Source of the DNA: Acidimicrobium ferrooxidans
GTDB taxonomy: Bacteria; Actinomycetota; Geothermincolia; Fen-727; Anoxymicrobiaceae
NCBI GenBank assembly: GCA_020723485.1
Contig: DYIU01000005.1
Span: 1-64,000 of the forward strand
Direction: 5' to 3'
DNA: 64,000 bases
In this document: in pieces, positions 50,574 to 58,342 of the stretch
Layout of the letters: every line of letters begins with the position of its first letter
Numbering within the stretch: the stretch's first letter is position 1
The notes under the pieces: generated by a model
Databases searched by the model: none
The model's input: only the letters and a program-made list of their open reading frames with translations
What the model was told of the DNA's origin: nothing
Translations under genes and position numbers: made by a program

Positions 50574-52289
50574 CTAGAACAAGCCTACTATCCTGCCGCC
50601 CTCTACGAGGTCCACCTTGTTTCCGGCCGGCTCGCTCGGGAGGCCGGGCATGGTCCTCATCTCGCCGCACAGCGGGTAGAGGAAGCCTGCGCCGATGGTC
50701 GGCTTGACCTCTCTGATGGGCAGGCGCCACCCTGTCGGACGGCCCTTGAGGTTCGGGTCATGCGACAGCGACAGGTGTGTCTTGGCCATGCAGAGGGGCA
50801 GCTTGTCGTAGCCTGCCTCGGTGAACTGCTTGATGTTGGCCTCGGCGACCGGCGTGTAGTCGACCCCGTCCGCCCCGTATATCTTGGTCGCTATGGTCTC
50901 TATCTTCTCCTTGATGGAGGCGTTGATGTCGTAGAGGTACTTGAAGTCCTTTGGCATGTCGCATGCCTTGACGACCGCTTCGGCGGCTTCCTTGCCGCCG
51001 TCGCCGCCCTTGGCCCAGACCTCGATCGGCTCGCAGAAGTCGGCCCCGGCCTTGAGGGCGATGTCCTGCACCATCGCGACTTCCTTGTCCGTGTCGGTGG
51101 TGCGTCGGTTGACCGTCACCACGACCGGGATGCCGAACAGCTTCATGTTCTCGATGTGCTTGACCAGGTTCTGGCAGCCTGACTCGAGCGCGGGCATGTT
51201 CTCCGCGGCCTGGAGCTTCTCGTCTATCTTCTTGCCCGGCCTCGCTTCGAAGGCGCCGCCGTGCATCTTCAGCGCGCGCACGGTGCTGGTTATTACCACG
51301 CAGTCCGGGACGATGCCGTACTTCTCCATGGCGCGGACCTTGATGTCCATCATCTTCTCGGCACCGCAGTCGGCCCCGAAGCCGCTTTCCGTGACAACGT
51401 AGTCACAGAGCTTGGTGGCTATGGCGTCGGCAACGACCGAGTTGTTGCCCTGGGCGATGTTGGCGAACGGCCCCGCGTGCATGAAGCAGGCGTTGCCCTC
51501 GAGCGTCTGGATGAGGTTCGGCAGGAACGCGTCCTTGAGGAGGACCGCCATCGAGCCGGCGCACTTGAGGTCGGCGGTGGTCACCGGCTTGCCGTCGTAG
51601 GTGTAGGCGACCACTATCCTGGCCAGCCGATCCTTGAGGTCGTCCAGATCGGAGGCCAGAGCGAGGATGGCCATGACTTCCGAGGCAACCGCTATGTCGA
51701 AGCCGGTCTGCCGGGGGTACCCGTTCTGCCTGCCTCCCAGGCCCACGACGATGTCGCGGAGCGCGCGGTCGCTGATGTCGGTCACGCGGCGCCAGGAGAC
51801 GGTGAGAGGGTCGATGTTGAGCGGGTTCTTGAGAAGGATGCTGGTGTCGATGTACGCGGCACAGAGGTTATTGGCCGCGGTCACCGCGTGGATGTCGCCG
51901 GTGAAGTGGAGGTTCAGGTCCTCCATCGGCACTACCTGGCTGTAGCCGCCGCCGGCGGCCCCGCCCTTTATGCCGAACACCGGGCCCATGCTGGGCTCGC
52001 GCAGGCAGATGATGGTGTTCTTGCCGATCTTGTTCATGGCCTCGGTGAGGCCGATGGAGGTGACAGTCTTGCCCTCGCCGAGGGGCGTGGGGGTTATGGC
52101 CGTCACGTCGATGTACTTGGCTGTTGGCTTGTCTTTGAGGCGGTCGATAACGTCGAGGTGTACCTTGGCCTTGTACTTGCCGTACAGTTCGAGGTCTTTC
52201 TCCTCGAGCCCGATCTTCTTCGCGATCTCCACGATTGGCTGCATTTTCGCGGCCTGTGCGATCTCGAGGTCGCTTGGAACTGCTGCCAT
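50574..52289 (-). CDS. fhs: Formate-tetrahydrofolate ligase
   Basis: This 571-residue enzyme makes formyl-THF from formate, THF and ATP, the entry step of the methyl branch. It has the nucleotide-binding TPTPLGEGKTVTSIGL near 66, REPSMGPVFGIKGGAAGGGY near 97, and the folate region ending GFLYPLCGEMRTMPGLPSEP near 535. GGAGGGGC precedes the ATG. It is the first gene of the array and has a long leader with a promoter at 52489-52517. It is slightly longer than the usual 556-560 residues. Confidence 0.96.
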   Translation of the reverse strand: MAAVPSDLEIAQAAKMQPIVEIAKKIGLEEKDLELYGKYKAKVHLDVIDRLKDKPTAKYIDVTAITPTPLGEGKTVTSIGLTEAMNKIGKNTIICLREPSMGPVFGIKGGAAGGGYSQVVPMEDLNLHFTGDIHAVTAANNLCAAYIDTSILLKNPLNIDPLTVSWRRVTDISDRALRDIVVGLGGRQNGYPRQTGFDIAVASEVMAILALASDLDDLKDRLARIVVAYTYDGKPVTTADLKCAGSMAVLLKDAFLPNLIQTLEGNACFMHAGPFANIAQGNNSVVADAIATKLCDYVVTESGFGADCGAEKMMDIKVRAMEKYGIVPDCVVITSTVRALKMHGGAFEARPGKKIDEKLQAAENMPALESGCQNLVKHIENMKLFGIPVVVTVNRRTTDTDKEVAMVQDIALKAGADFCEPIEVWAKGGDGGKEAAEAVVKACDMPKDFKYLYDINASIKEKIETIATKIYGADGVDYTPVAEANIKQFTEAGYDKLPLCMAKTHLSLSHDPNLKGRPTGWRLPIREVKPTIGAGFLYPLCGEMRTMPGLPSEPAGNKVDLVEGGRIVGLF

Positions 52290-52317
52290 TGCCCCTCCTT
52301 TTGATTGACTTGCACTA

Positions 52318-52482
52318 AAGACCCCGGGCGGGTCGAAACTTAACGCTTTCCTCAGATAAAGTTGCCAGCTTTTATCGGTGTTTGCGCATCAACCCCTTTC
52401 AGGTCTGGATTTTGCCAAATGACATGTTAGCAGTTTCGAACAAGCTAACATAAATATAGCCTCCAGTATCTTGGAGGCACAC
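52318..52482 (-). promoter_or_regulatory. Structured 5' leader of fhs (possible RNA regulator)
   Basis: From the predicted start near 52482 the minus-strand transcript would carry GCCTCCA/TGGAGGC (52459-52478), GTTAGC/GCTAAC around TTCGAA (near 52428-52450), GATAAA/TTTATC (near 52355-52378) and GACCC/GGGTC followed by TTT (near 52320-52336). The last could act as an attenuator. The layout is riboswitch-like, but I cannot match it to a known class. Confidence 0.4.
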
Positions 52483-52488
52483 GCGCAG

Positions 52489-52517
52489 ATTATATATAAA
52501 GAAACTCCCTATTGCAA
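52489..52517 (-). promoter_or_regulatory. Sigma-70-type promoter for the Wood-Ljungdahl array
   Basis: On the minus strand TTGCAA (complement of 52512-52517), a 17-base spacer and a perfect TATAAT (complement of 52489-52494) are seen. It directs transcription toward fhs. The untranslated leader would be about 190 bases. Confidence 0.7.
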
Positions 52518-52519
52518 GC

Positions 52520-52823
52520 AGGGAAAACGCCCCCGGGCGAGCAGCGGGAATGCCGCAGGACCGAGCGGTCTGAGCGGTGCTTCCGAACCCCTCATCCGGG
52601 GCCGGGACACCTCCGGCGGAGCCCGCGAGTGGCGACAGGATTGATGTCCGCAACCGGCCATCAGACCTCCGGGCGATACGCCTTTCGTGCCCTCTCGCAT
52701 ATCCCGCTCCATGGCTCTCCCCGCCCGCGCCCCTCGTGTTTGACTGACCCGAAGGCTGTATGAGAGAGTAATGCCGGTTTTTACTTGCTTAAGTTTCTGA
52801 TAGTGACCAGGAGGGATATCACG
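52520..52823. other. Intergenic region upstream of lpdA, nothing firm recognised
   Basis: This GC-rich spacer between the fhs promoter and lpdA holds the lpdA promoter, which I could not place with confidence. No small gene or strong hairpin is seen. AGGAGGG at 52809-52815 is the lpdA ribosome site. Confidence 0.4.
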
Positions 52824-54230
52824 ATGTCTGATACGAAGTACGACGTGGTGGTCATCGGCGCCGGACCGGGGGGTTACCCGGCCGCGATAAGGTGCGCCCA
52901 GCGCGGAGCCAAAGTCGCTATAGTCGAGAAGGAGAACGTGGGCGGGACGTGCCTCAACTGGGGCTGCATCCCGACCAAGGCCCTGCTCGCCTCCACCGAG
53001 CTCATCGCCAAGGCCCGGGAGGCCGAGGAGTTCGGTGTCAAGATAACCGGCATCGAGCCGGACTGGACGGCGATCCAGGCGAGGAAGCAGAAGGTCACTG
53101 ACACCCTCGTCGGCGGGATACTCCAGCTCCTGAAGGCCAACGGCATAGACCTGGTGGCCGGGGCGGCCTCGATAAGCGCCGACAAGAACGTCGCGGTCAA
53201 GACGGCCGACGGTGACGTCACGCTCGAGGCGGACAAGGTAATAATCGCCACCGGCTCCGACCCGGCCGAGCTTCCAACGTTCGACTTCTCCCAGCCGTCG
53301 GTGATGACGTCGACTGACGCCCTGGCGCTCGACCACGTCCCCAAAAGCCTCATAATCGTCGGCAGCGGCGTCATCGGCAGCGAGTTCGCATGCATCTTCT
53401 CGACACTCGGAACCGAGATCGTGATGCTCGAGCTAATGGACCGCATGCTTCCCACCGAGGACAGCCGTGTGGCCAAGCAGATGCGCAGCACGTTCCGCAA
53501 GCAGGGCATAGACATCCGGACCGAGACCACGGTCGAAGAGGTCCTCGAGTACCGCGATGACGGCATCAAGGTCAAGCTCTCGAGCGGGGACGAGCTCGAG
53601 GCCGAGAAGCTCCTGGTCTCGATCGGGCGCAGGTTCAACTCCGCCGGTCTGGGGCTGGAGGAGCTGGGTGTGGAGATGGACGAGCGCGGACGCATCGTGG
53701 TCGACCAGGCTATGGAGACCAGCGTCGACGGCATCTACGCGTGCGGCGACGTGGTGGGGGGCATACTGCTCGCGCACACGGCGACGTTCGAGGGCCTCGT
53801 TGCAGCGGAGAACGCGACCGGTGGCCATGCCACCATGCAGTACCACGTGGTCCCCGCCTGCATCTTCACAACCCCCGAGATCGGGAGCGTAGGCCTCAAC
53901 GCCGACAAGGCCGCCGAGCAGGGAATAGAGGTGAACGTGAGCAGGTTCTCGTTCGGCGCGCTGGGAAAGGCGATGGCCATGGGCGAGGACTACGGCTTCG
54001 TCCAGCTGGTGATAAACGCAAAGAACGACCAGGTCCTGGGAGCCCAGATAATGGGGCCGCACGCCTCCGACCTGGTCCACGAGGTAGCGATGGCGATGCA
54101 CATGAAGGCCACCGCCGAGGACATAGCCGCGACCATCCACGCCCACCCGTCGCTTCCCGAGGCGATAATGGAAGCTGCCGAGGCGGCCCACGGCAAGGCC
54201 ATCCACGTGGCCCCGCCGAGGAAGAAGTAG
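52824..54230 (+). CDS. lpdA: Dihydrolipoamide dehydrogenase
   Basis: This 468-residue flavoprotein reoxidises dihydrolipoyl groups with NAD. It has the FAD motif VVIGAGPGGYPAAIRC near 8, redox disulfide GGTCLNWGCIPTK near 39-51, a second dinucleotide fold IVGSGVIGSEFA near 178, ACGDVVGG near 308 and the C-terminal HAHPSLPEAIMEA with the His-Glu pair. AGGAGGG precedes the ATG. It is divergent from the Wood-Ljungdahl array. With lipA in that array it suggests a lipoyl-dependent step such as glycine cleavage or synthesis; lpdA also occurs in clostridial Wood-Ljungdahl clusters. Confidence 0.94.
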   Translation: MSDTKYDVVVIGAGPGGYPAAIRCAQRGAKVAIVEKENVGGTCLNWGCIPTKALLASTELIAKAREAEEFGVKITGIEPDWTAIQARKQKVTDTLVGGILQLLKANGIDLVAGAASISADKNVAVKTADGDVTLEADKVIIATGSDPAELPTFDFSQPSVMTSTDALALDHVPKSLIIVGSGVIGSEFACIFSTLGTEIVMLELMDRMLPTEDSRVAKQMRSTFRKQGIDIRTETTVEEVLEYRDDGIKVKLSSGDELEAEKLLVSIGRRFNSAGLGLEELGVEMDERGRIVVDQAMETSVDGIYACGDVVGGILLAHTATFEGLVAAENATGGHATMQYHVVPACIFTTPEIGSVGLNADKAAEQGIEVNVSRFSFGALGKAMAMGEDYGFVQLVINAKNDQVLGAQIMGPHASDLVHEVAMAMHMKATAEDIAATIHAHPSLPEAIMEAAEAAHGKAIHVAPPRKK

Positions 54231-54302
54231 TGGGGCTCGGGGGGCTCTCCCACTCCATTCTCTGCTTCCACGGCACCGAACCGGGCATTGACTGGAAACA
54301 GA

Positions 54303-54475
54303 GGGCTCCCCGCAGGTTTGAATCACAAGAGTAGTCAGTAATTAACAATTTATACATCCAGCCTCAATATTAACAGTTCGAGCCGGAAAATCGCAGAAAG
54401 ACTGTTGGTGCTGATTAATAGTGAGGTTATGCAAGTCTACTGTTAACTGTTGTGATTCAAACCTGCGGGGGGCTC
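54303..54475. mobile_element. MITE-like element with perfect 20-bp inverted ends and 6-bp target duplication
   Basis: The left end CCCGCAGGTTTGAATCACAA (54309-54328) and right end TTGTGATTCAAACCTGCGGG (54450-54469) are exact reverse complements. GGGCTC directly flanks both sides (54303-54308 and 54470-54475), as expected for a target-site duplication. The 161-bp interior is AT-rich compared with its surroundings and has no gene. It lies between lpdA and the convergent hydrolase gene. The transposase family is unknown. Confidence 0.75.
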
Positions 54476-54564
54476 TGAATATGCGGCACTGACTCGCGGG
54501 GTCGGGCTCGGGGCCGTTATTCCCTTGCTTGTTGGAGTTCCAGAGGCGGCGGGAAAAAGACCCC

Positions 54565-54635
54565 CTCGCCCTCCAGGTCAGGAAAGCAGCTGCGGAGTCT
54601 ACGTCAAAAGGCACTTCTCGCCCTCCAGGTCAGGA
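54565..54635. repeat. 19-bp direct repeat at the hydrolase 3' end
   Basis: CTCGCCCTCCAGGTCAGGA occurs at 54565-54583 and again at 54617-54635. The second copy includes the stop codon of the hydrolase gene, so the first looks like a duplicated gene end 52 bases away. Confidence 0.6.
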
Positions 54636-55295
54636 GAGGAAATCGGACACGAGGTTGACTACCTCACGTTCTCTTCCGAAGAGGAAGTGGTCGGCGTCGG
54701 GCAGTACCGTGACGTTGCGGGCGTCTTCCGCTGATATCGCGGCTGCGAACTCCTGCAGCGCGGCGGGCGCGCAGAACTGGTCGAACTCCCCGACTATGTA
54801 GTGCCTCGTTGCTTCAGACGATACCAGGCGTTCAGCCACCGCGCCCCAGTCGTGGAAATCAAGCGGGGGAGCGACCACGGCGCATGCCGCAGCCGGCAGC
54901 CCGTCGGCGAGCGCCTTCAAGGCCATCCAGGAGCCGAACGACCAGCCGGCCAGCCCGACTGGACCCGCGGCTACCTCCTCCAGGCCTCCTAGGAATTCAC
55001 AAGCCGCGAATATGTCTTCCGGCTCGTCGGCGCCGTCAGTGAACGTCCCGGTGCTGCGGCCCACTCCTCCGAAGTTGAACCTCAGTGCTGCCACACCGCG
55101 AGCCGAAAGCTCCTCGCAGATGAGCCTTATCAGCCCGACCGACATCTCTCCCCCGCCCATCGGGTGGGGGTGGCAGACCACCGCGCCGGAGAAGGGGCCC
55201 GCGCCGGAGGGCACGTGGAGCCTGCCTTCCAAATCGATGGGGCCGGTTGTCCTCCGGCACGGTATCCTCACGCTTCGGTCGCCCAAGTCGATCAC
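54630..55295 (-). CDS. Alpha/beta hydrolase (dienelactone-hydrolase-like)
   Basis: This 221-residue protein has VVCHPHPMGGGEM near 35 with the oxyanion loop, FNFGGVGRSTG near 75, the nucleophile elbow GLAGWSFGSWMA near 110 and a C-terminal DADHFLFG catalytic His. It matches the CHPHPxxGG subgroup of serine hydrolases, often annotated as alpha/beta hydrolases of unknown substrate. The GTG at 55295 lies two bases after the ferredoxin stop; no good ribosome site is seen, so translational coupling is likely. Confidence 0.72.
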   Translation of the reverse strand: MIDLGDRSVRIPCRRTTGPIDLEGRLHVPSGAGPFSGAVVCHPHPMGGGEMSVGLIRLICEELSARGVAALRFNFGGVGRSTGTFTDGADEPEDIFAACEFLGGLEEVAAGPVGLAGWSFGSWMALKALADGLPAAACAVVAPPLDFHDWGAVAERLVSSEATRHYIVGEFDQFCAPAALQEFAAAISAEDARNVTVLPDADHFLFGREREVVNLVSDFLS

Positions 55296-55297
55296 CG

Positions 55298-55705
55298 CTA
55301 GAACTTGACCGTGATGAGCTGGAGCGGGCATGCGTCGACACACAGCCCGCAGAGTATGCAGCGGTCCTTGTCGAGCTGGAGCTCCCAGTCGGGAGCGCCC
55401 ACCTTGAGGGCCTTCGTGAGGCAGACGGCCGTGCAGGCGCCGCAGTCGATGCAGAGCTCCTCGGTCCTCTCGATGTCGGTTATGGCGTCCTCCACCTGCA
55501 CCCCGAGGTCCTTCAAATGTTTGACCCCCTCGCGGATGCGCTTGGCGTCGCCCTCGAGCTCGACCAGCATGCGGCCTATCTCGCCCTCGTGTATCTCGGC
55601 CCTGAGGATGTTGGTTATGACGTCGTATTCCTTGACCATCATGGCCACGACAGGGCGCTCCACCACCTCGGGCGGGAACGTCAGGACAAGCCTCTTCTTT
55701 GCCAT
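55298..55705 (-). CDS. NIL-domain 4Fe-4S ferredoxin, homocysteine biosynthesis partner
   Basis: This 135-residue protein has an N-terminal NIL domain (about 1-70) and two 4Fe-4S motifs: CIDCGACTAVCLTKAL near 82-97 and CILCGLCVDACPLQLI near 113-128. In methanogens such as Methanosarcina (MA1822) this protein works with the DUF39 protein MA1821 to make homocysteine from aspartate semialdehyde and sulfide. Its ATG directly follows the stop of the DUF39 gene, so the pair is one unit. Confidence 0.88.
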   Translation of the reverse strand: MAKKRLVLTFPPEVVERPVVAMMVKEYDVITNILRAEIHEGEIGRMLVELEGDAKRIREGVKHLKDLGVQVEDAITDIERTEELCIDCGACTAVCLTKALKVGAPDWELQLDKDRCILCGLCVDACPLQLITVKF

Positions 55706-56872
55706 CTAGATCCCCTCCCCGTCGCGTATGTCCAGCCCCTGGACGGTCCCCTCTGTCGGGAGGAGCTCCACAGGGCCGGTCAGCTGGAACTCACCCTCGG
55801 TGATCCATCTCTTGAGCTCGCCGGCGATGTCACGGGCCACCCTGTAGCTCGAGAGGGGCGCGCACGGCGTCTTCCTGCCGTCGATCTCGATAGTCCCCGA
55901 CCTCAGCTGCGCGTAGCTGACCTTGCCCAGCGGGTCGCGAGAGCGCGTCGGCTGGCTGTAGTCGAATATGGAGGTGAATATCTCGGAGTCTGAGACCCCG
56001 GTGAACGCCGCCATCTCCTCGTCGAGGACCGGTATCGGGATGCCCACACCTACGTAAATCGAAACGCCGTACCTGTGGAACCGGGCTCCGCGGATGAACC
56101 TGGAATCCATCTCCCGGATGTCCCCGATGAGCGCCAGGGTGCCGGCGGGTCCGAGGGGCGTACCGCCGGGAGAGCGCGGCGCGGACGGCTTGTGCTGTGT
56201 GCCCTGCCAGGCCACGTACCCGTGCCCTCCGCCCAGGAAGATCCTGGTCCCGATTCCGATGGTCCTGTAGAACGGGTCGTTGAGCAGTGGGCTCAGCTGG
56301 CCGGCGCTGCAGTACGTCGCGTTGCCGAAGTTCGGCAGCAGCACTCCCATGTAGGTATAGATGGTCCTGTCGGAGCCGTTCGTGGCGCAGGCGTAGTTCT
56401 GGTACGCGTTGCGCGGGTTGAACAGGTACGCCTGGTTCAGGGTATCCTTGTTCACCCAGGTCTCGATCTCGCGCCTGGGGTAGCAGTCGGTCCCGTAGGC
56501 AGTGGCCTTGAGCTTCACCCACTTGCCCTCTATGAGGTCCTGTATGACGTGCGCTCCTCCGTACGCCATCCCCTCTGTATCGCTCATCGCCGTGGCGCCG
56601 ATGTAGGCGTCGACCGCAGCGACGTCCGCGCAGACCGGCACGTCGTTCAGCCAGACCTTGCTCATCTTTATCGGGGGCTCGCTGTGGCCGAAATTCACGA
56701 ACGCTCCCGAGGAGCACATCGGCCCGAACGTCCCCGTTGTGACGACGTCTACCTTCCTGGCGGCCTTCGCGGCCCCCTCGGAAGCTACCAGCTCGGTCAT
56801 CTCCTCCGCAGTGAGCACGACCGCGTCACCTTTCCTGATACGCTCGTTGATATCTTCCAATGTCTTTGCCAC
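55706..56872 (-). CDS. HcyBio (DUF39) homocysteine biosynthesis protein
   Basis: This 388-residue protein matches the HcyBio/DUF39 family: TTGTFGPMCSSGAFVNFGHS near 45, YGGAHVIQDLIEGK near 103, ATAYGTDCYPRRE near 122 and FLGGGHGYVAWQGTQHKP near 213, with conserved cysteines. It incorporates sulfide into aspartate semialdehyde to give homocysteine together with the adjacent ferredoxin. The usual members carry C-terminal CBS or NIL parts; here NIL is in the partner. The GTG start follows GGGAGGTGAG. A T-box leader controls it. Confidence 0.88.
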   Translation of the reverse strand: MAKTLEDINERIRKGDAVVLTAEEMTELVASEGAAKAARKVDVVTTGTFGPMCSSGAFVNFGHSEPPIKMSKVWLNDVPVCADVAAVDAYIGATAMSDTEGMAYGGAHVIQDLIEGKWVKLKATAYGTDCYPRREIETWVNKDTLNQAYLFNPRNAYQNYACATNGSDRTIYTYMGVLLPNFGNATYCSAGQLSPLLNDPFYRTIGIGTRIFLGGGHGYVAWQGTQHKPSAPRSPGGTPLGPAGTLALIGDIREMDSRFIRGARFHRYGVSIYVGVGIPIPVLDEEMAAFTGVSDSEIFTSIFDYSQPTRSRDPLGKVSYAQLRSGTIEIDGRKTPCAPLSSYRVARDIAGELKRWITEGEFQLTGPVELLPTEGTVQGLDIRDGEGI

Positions 56873-56911
56873 AATCTCACCTCCCGTTTACCTATTCTTG
56901 TGTCAACAAAC

Positions 56912-56942
56912 AAAAAACCCTTCGCCCGATGGGGGCGAAAGG
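56912..56942 (-). terminator. T-box regulated terminator hairpin
   Basis: The stem CCTTTCGCCC / GGGCGAAGGG on the minus strand is followed by TTTTTTG. Its 5' arm competes with the T-box antiterminator just upstream. It ends 40 bases before the HcyBio GTG. Confidence 0.8.
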
Positions 56943-57175
56943 CTCCAGCCTCCGCGGTACCACCCCACTTCACGCCTGCCTCGCGGCGGGCGCCTCGTCG
57001 GGTACGGCCCGGTCTCGCGGGATATACCCTGGTCCTGTAACGGGGACTTCCGCCCGGTTCTACTCACGGATGCCGTCCGCTTTCCTCCGGGAGCTCGGGG
57101 GCCATGTTCGAGAAGGCCTGCGGCGCCGGCTCCCACCGTCCCGGCTCGCTTCAGCCCGGTGTCTTCTCTACTCTT
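56912..57175 (-). promoter_or_regulatory. T-box leader with methionine (AUG) specifier
   Basis: On the minus strand the leader has the specifier-loop S-turn AGTA (57172-57169) with GAGAAG/CTTCTC (57168-57163 with 57115-57110), then GAAC and the codon ATG (57105-57103). Downstream is the canonical T-box GGGGTGGTACCGCGG (about 56967-56953), followed by the terminator CCTTTCGCCC/GGGCGAAGGG and a T run (56942-56912). Uncharged tRNA-Met would prevent termination and switch on HcyBio. Confidence 0.85.
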
Positions 57176-57304
57176 CCCCTTCAACGCTGTTGGGTTATCT
57201 TATTGTCAACAGATACAATGTTGTGTGGTAAACCTACCAGTTTGGTCGGAAAGTGTCAAGACAGTGCCGGAGGAGTTGTGAGCACAAGTCCCGAGGGGTC
57301 GAGG

Positions 57305-58342
57305 ATGGCGGTCGCATTGAGCGGCGGCGTGGACAGCGCCGCGGCGGCCGCGGTCCTGCTGCGCCTGGGTAATGATGTACTGGGCCTCACCATGCGCCTG
57401 CCGACAGCGGACGCCGGTGGCAGCTCGGTGGAGGCGGCCGCGTCGGTCGCCCGCTCGCTCGGCATCGCGCACGAGGTGATCGACCTCGCCGACGAGTTCG
57501 AGCGGCTGGTCGTCTCCCCTTTCGTCGAGTCCTATTCGAGCGCCCTCACGCCGAACCCGTGCGTGGAGTGCAACAGGAGCGTCAAGTTCGGCCTCCTGCT
57601 GGAAGCCGCGCTGGCGCGGGGATGCGACGCCCTGGCAACCGGGCACTACGCTCGGTTGGAGGGAGGAGGACCCGGGCGCTACAGGCTCTTCCGCGGCGCG
57701 GACCGTTCAAAGGACCAGTCCTACGTGCTCTGGACGCTGGGGCAGGACACCCTGGAAAGGGTCTCGTTTCCACTGGGAAACATGCACAAGAAGCAGGCCG
57801 CCGGCCTGGCTTTGAACGCCGGAGCCGACGTGGGGGCGCAGGAGAGCCAGGACATCTGCTTCCTGTCCGGGAACTCGTACCGGGACCTCCTGGCCGAGCG
57901 GGCCGGTGGGATGCTCGTGCCAGGCCCTATACTGGACCGGGAAGGCCGGGTCCTCGGCGAGCACCGCGGGCTTGCCTTCTATACCGTGGGCCAGCGACGG
58001 GGGTTGGGCCTGGGAGGGCCCCGGCCCATGTACGTCCTGGAGCTCCGCCGGGAAGACAACACGCTTTTAGTCGGGGACATGGAGTCCGTGCGGTGCAGCG
58101 GCTTCTACGTGGAGGGGCTCAGCTTCGTCTCGGGGAACATCCCGACGGCGGCACTCGATTGCCTCGTTCAGACGCGTTATCAGGGGCCGGCCCTGCCGGC
58201 ATTACTGGAACCCGCCGGCGAGTATCGCGCTATTGTAAGGTACCCTGAGCCGGGACCCGCGGCGGCCCCGGGGCAGTCCGCTGTCTTCTACTCAGGCGAC
58301 GAGCTGCTCGGGGGAGGCCTCATAATCCGGGGTCACGTCTGA
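57305..58342 (+). CDS. mnmA: tRNA-specific 2-thiouridylase MnmA
   Basis: This 345-residue enzyme thiolates U34 of Lys, Glu and Gln tRNAs. It has the PP-loop ALSGGVDSAAAA near 5, TPNPCVECNRSVKFG with the catalytic Cys near 85, LATGHYARL near 110, KDQSYVLWTLGQ near 130 and SQDICFLSG with the second Cys near 180. The ATG at 57305 with GAGGGG is preferred; a GTG at 57278 with GGAGGA is also possible. A much longer upstream reading would translate the opposite-strand T-box leader and is rejected. Confidence 0.93.
   Translation: MAVALSGGVDSAAAAAVLLRLGNDVLGLTMRLPTADAGGSSVEAAASVARSLGIAHEVIDLADEFERLVVSPFVESYSSALTPNPCVECNRSVKFGLLLEAALARGCDALATGHYARLEGGGPGRYRLFRGADRSKDQSYVLWTLGQDTLERVSFPLGNMHKKQAAGLALNAGADVGAQESQDICFLSGNSYRDLLAERAGGMLVPGPILDREGRVLGEHRGLAFYTVGQRRGLGLGGPRPMYVLELRREDNTLLVGDMESVRCSGFYVEGLSFVSGNIPTAALDCLVQTRYQGPALPALLEPAGEYRAIVRYPEPGPAAAPGQSAVFYSGDELLGGGLIIRGHV

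Noticed and set aside
52290-52482. ZTP or c-di-GMP riboswitch identity for the fhs leader
   Set aside because: I could not align the leader with the conserved cores of these classes, so it is reported only as a structured leader.
52399-52653. Possible 84-residue minus-strand gene in the fhs leader
   Set aside because: Its frame spans the promoter and GC-rich spacer, has no ribosome site and has low-complexity sequence. The region is better explained as promoter plus leader RNA.
54309-54469. tRNA gene suggested by GGTTTGAATC and GATTCAAACC
   Set aside because: The motif resembles a T-arm but no acceptor stem, D-arm or anticodon arm can be built. The sequence is the terminal inverted repeat of the MITE-like element.
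57104-57304. A longer MnmA reading starting at 57104
   Set aside because: The extra 67 residues have no family similarity and translate the opposite-strand T-box leader. MnmA proteins begin at the SGGVDS region, so the start was set at 57305.
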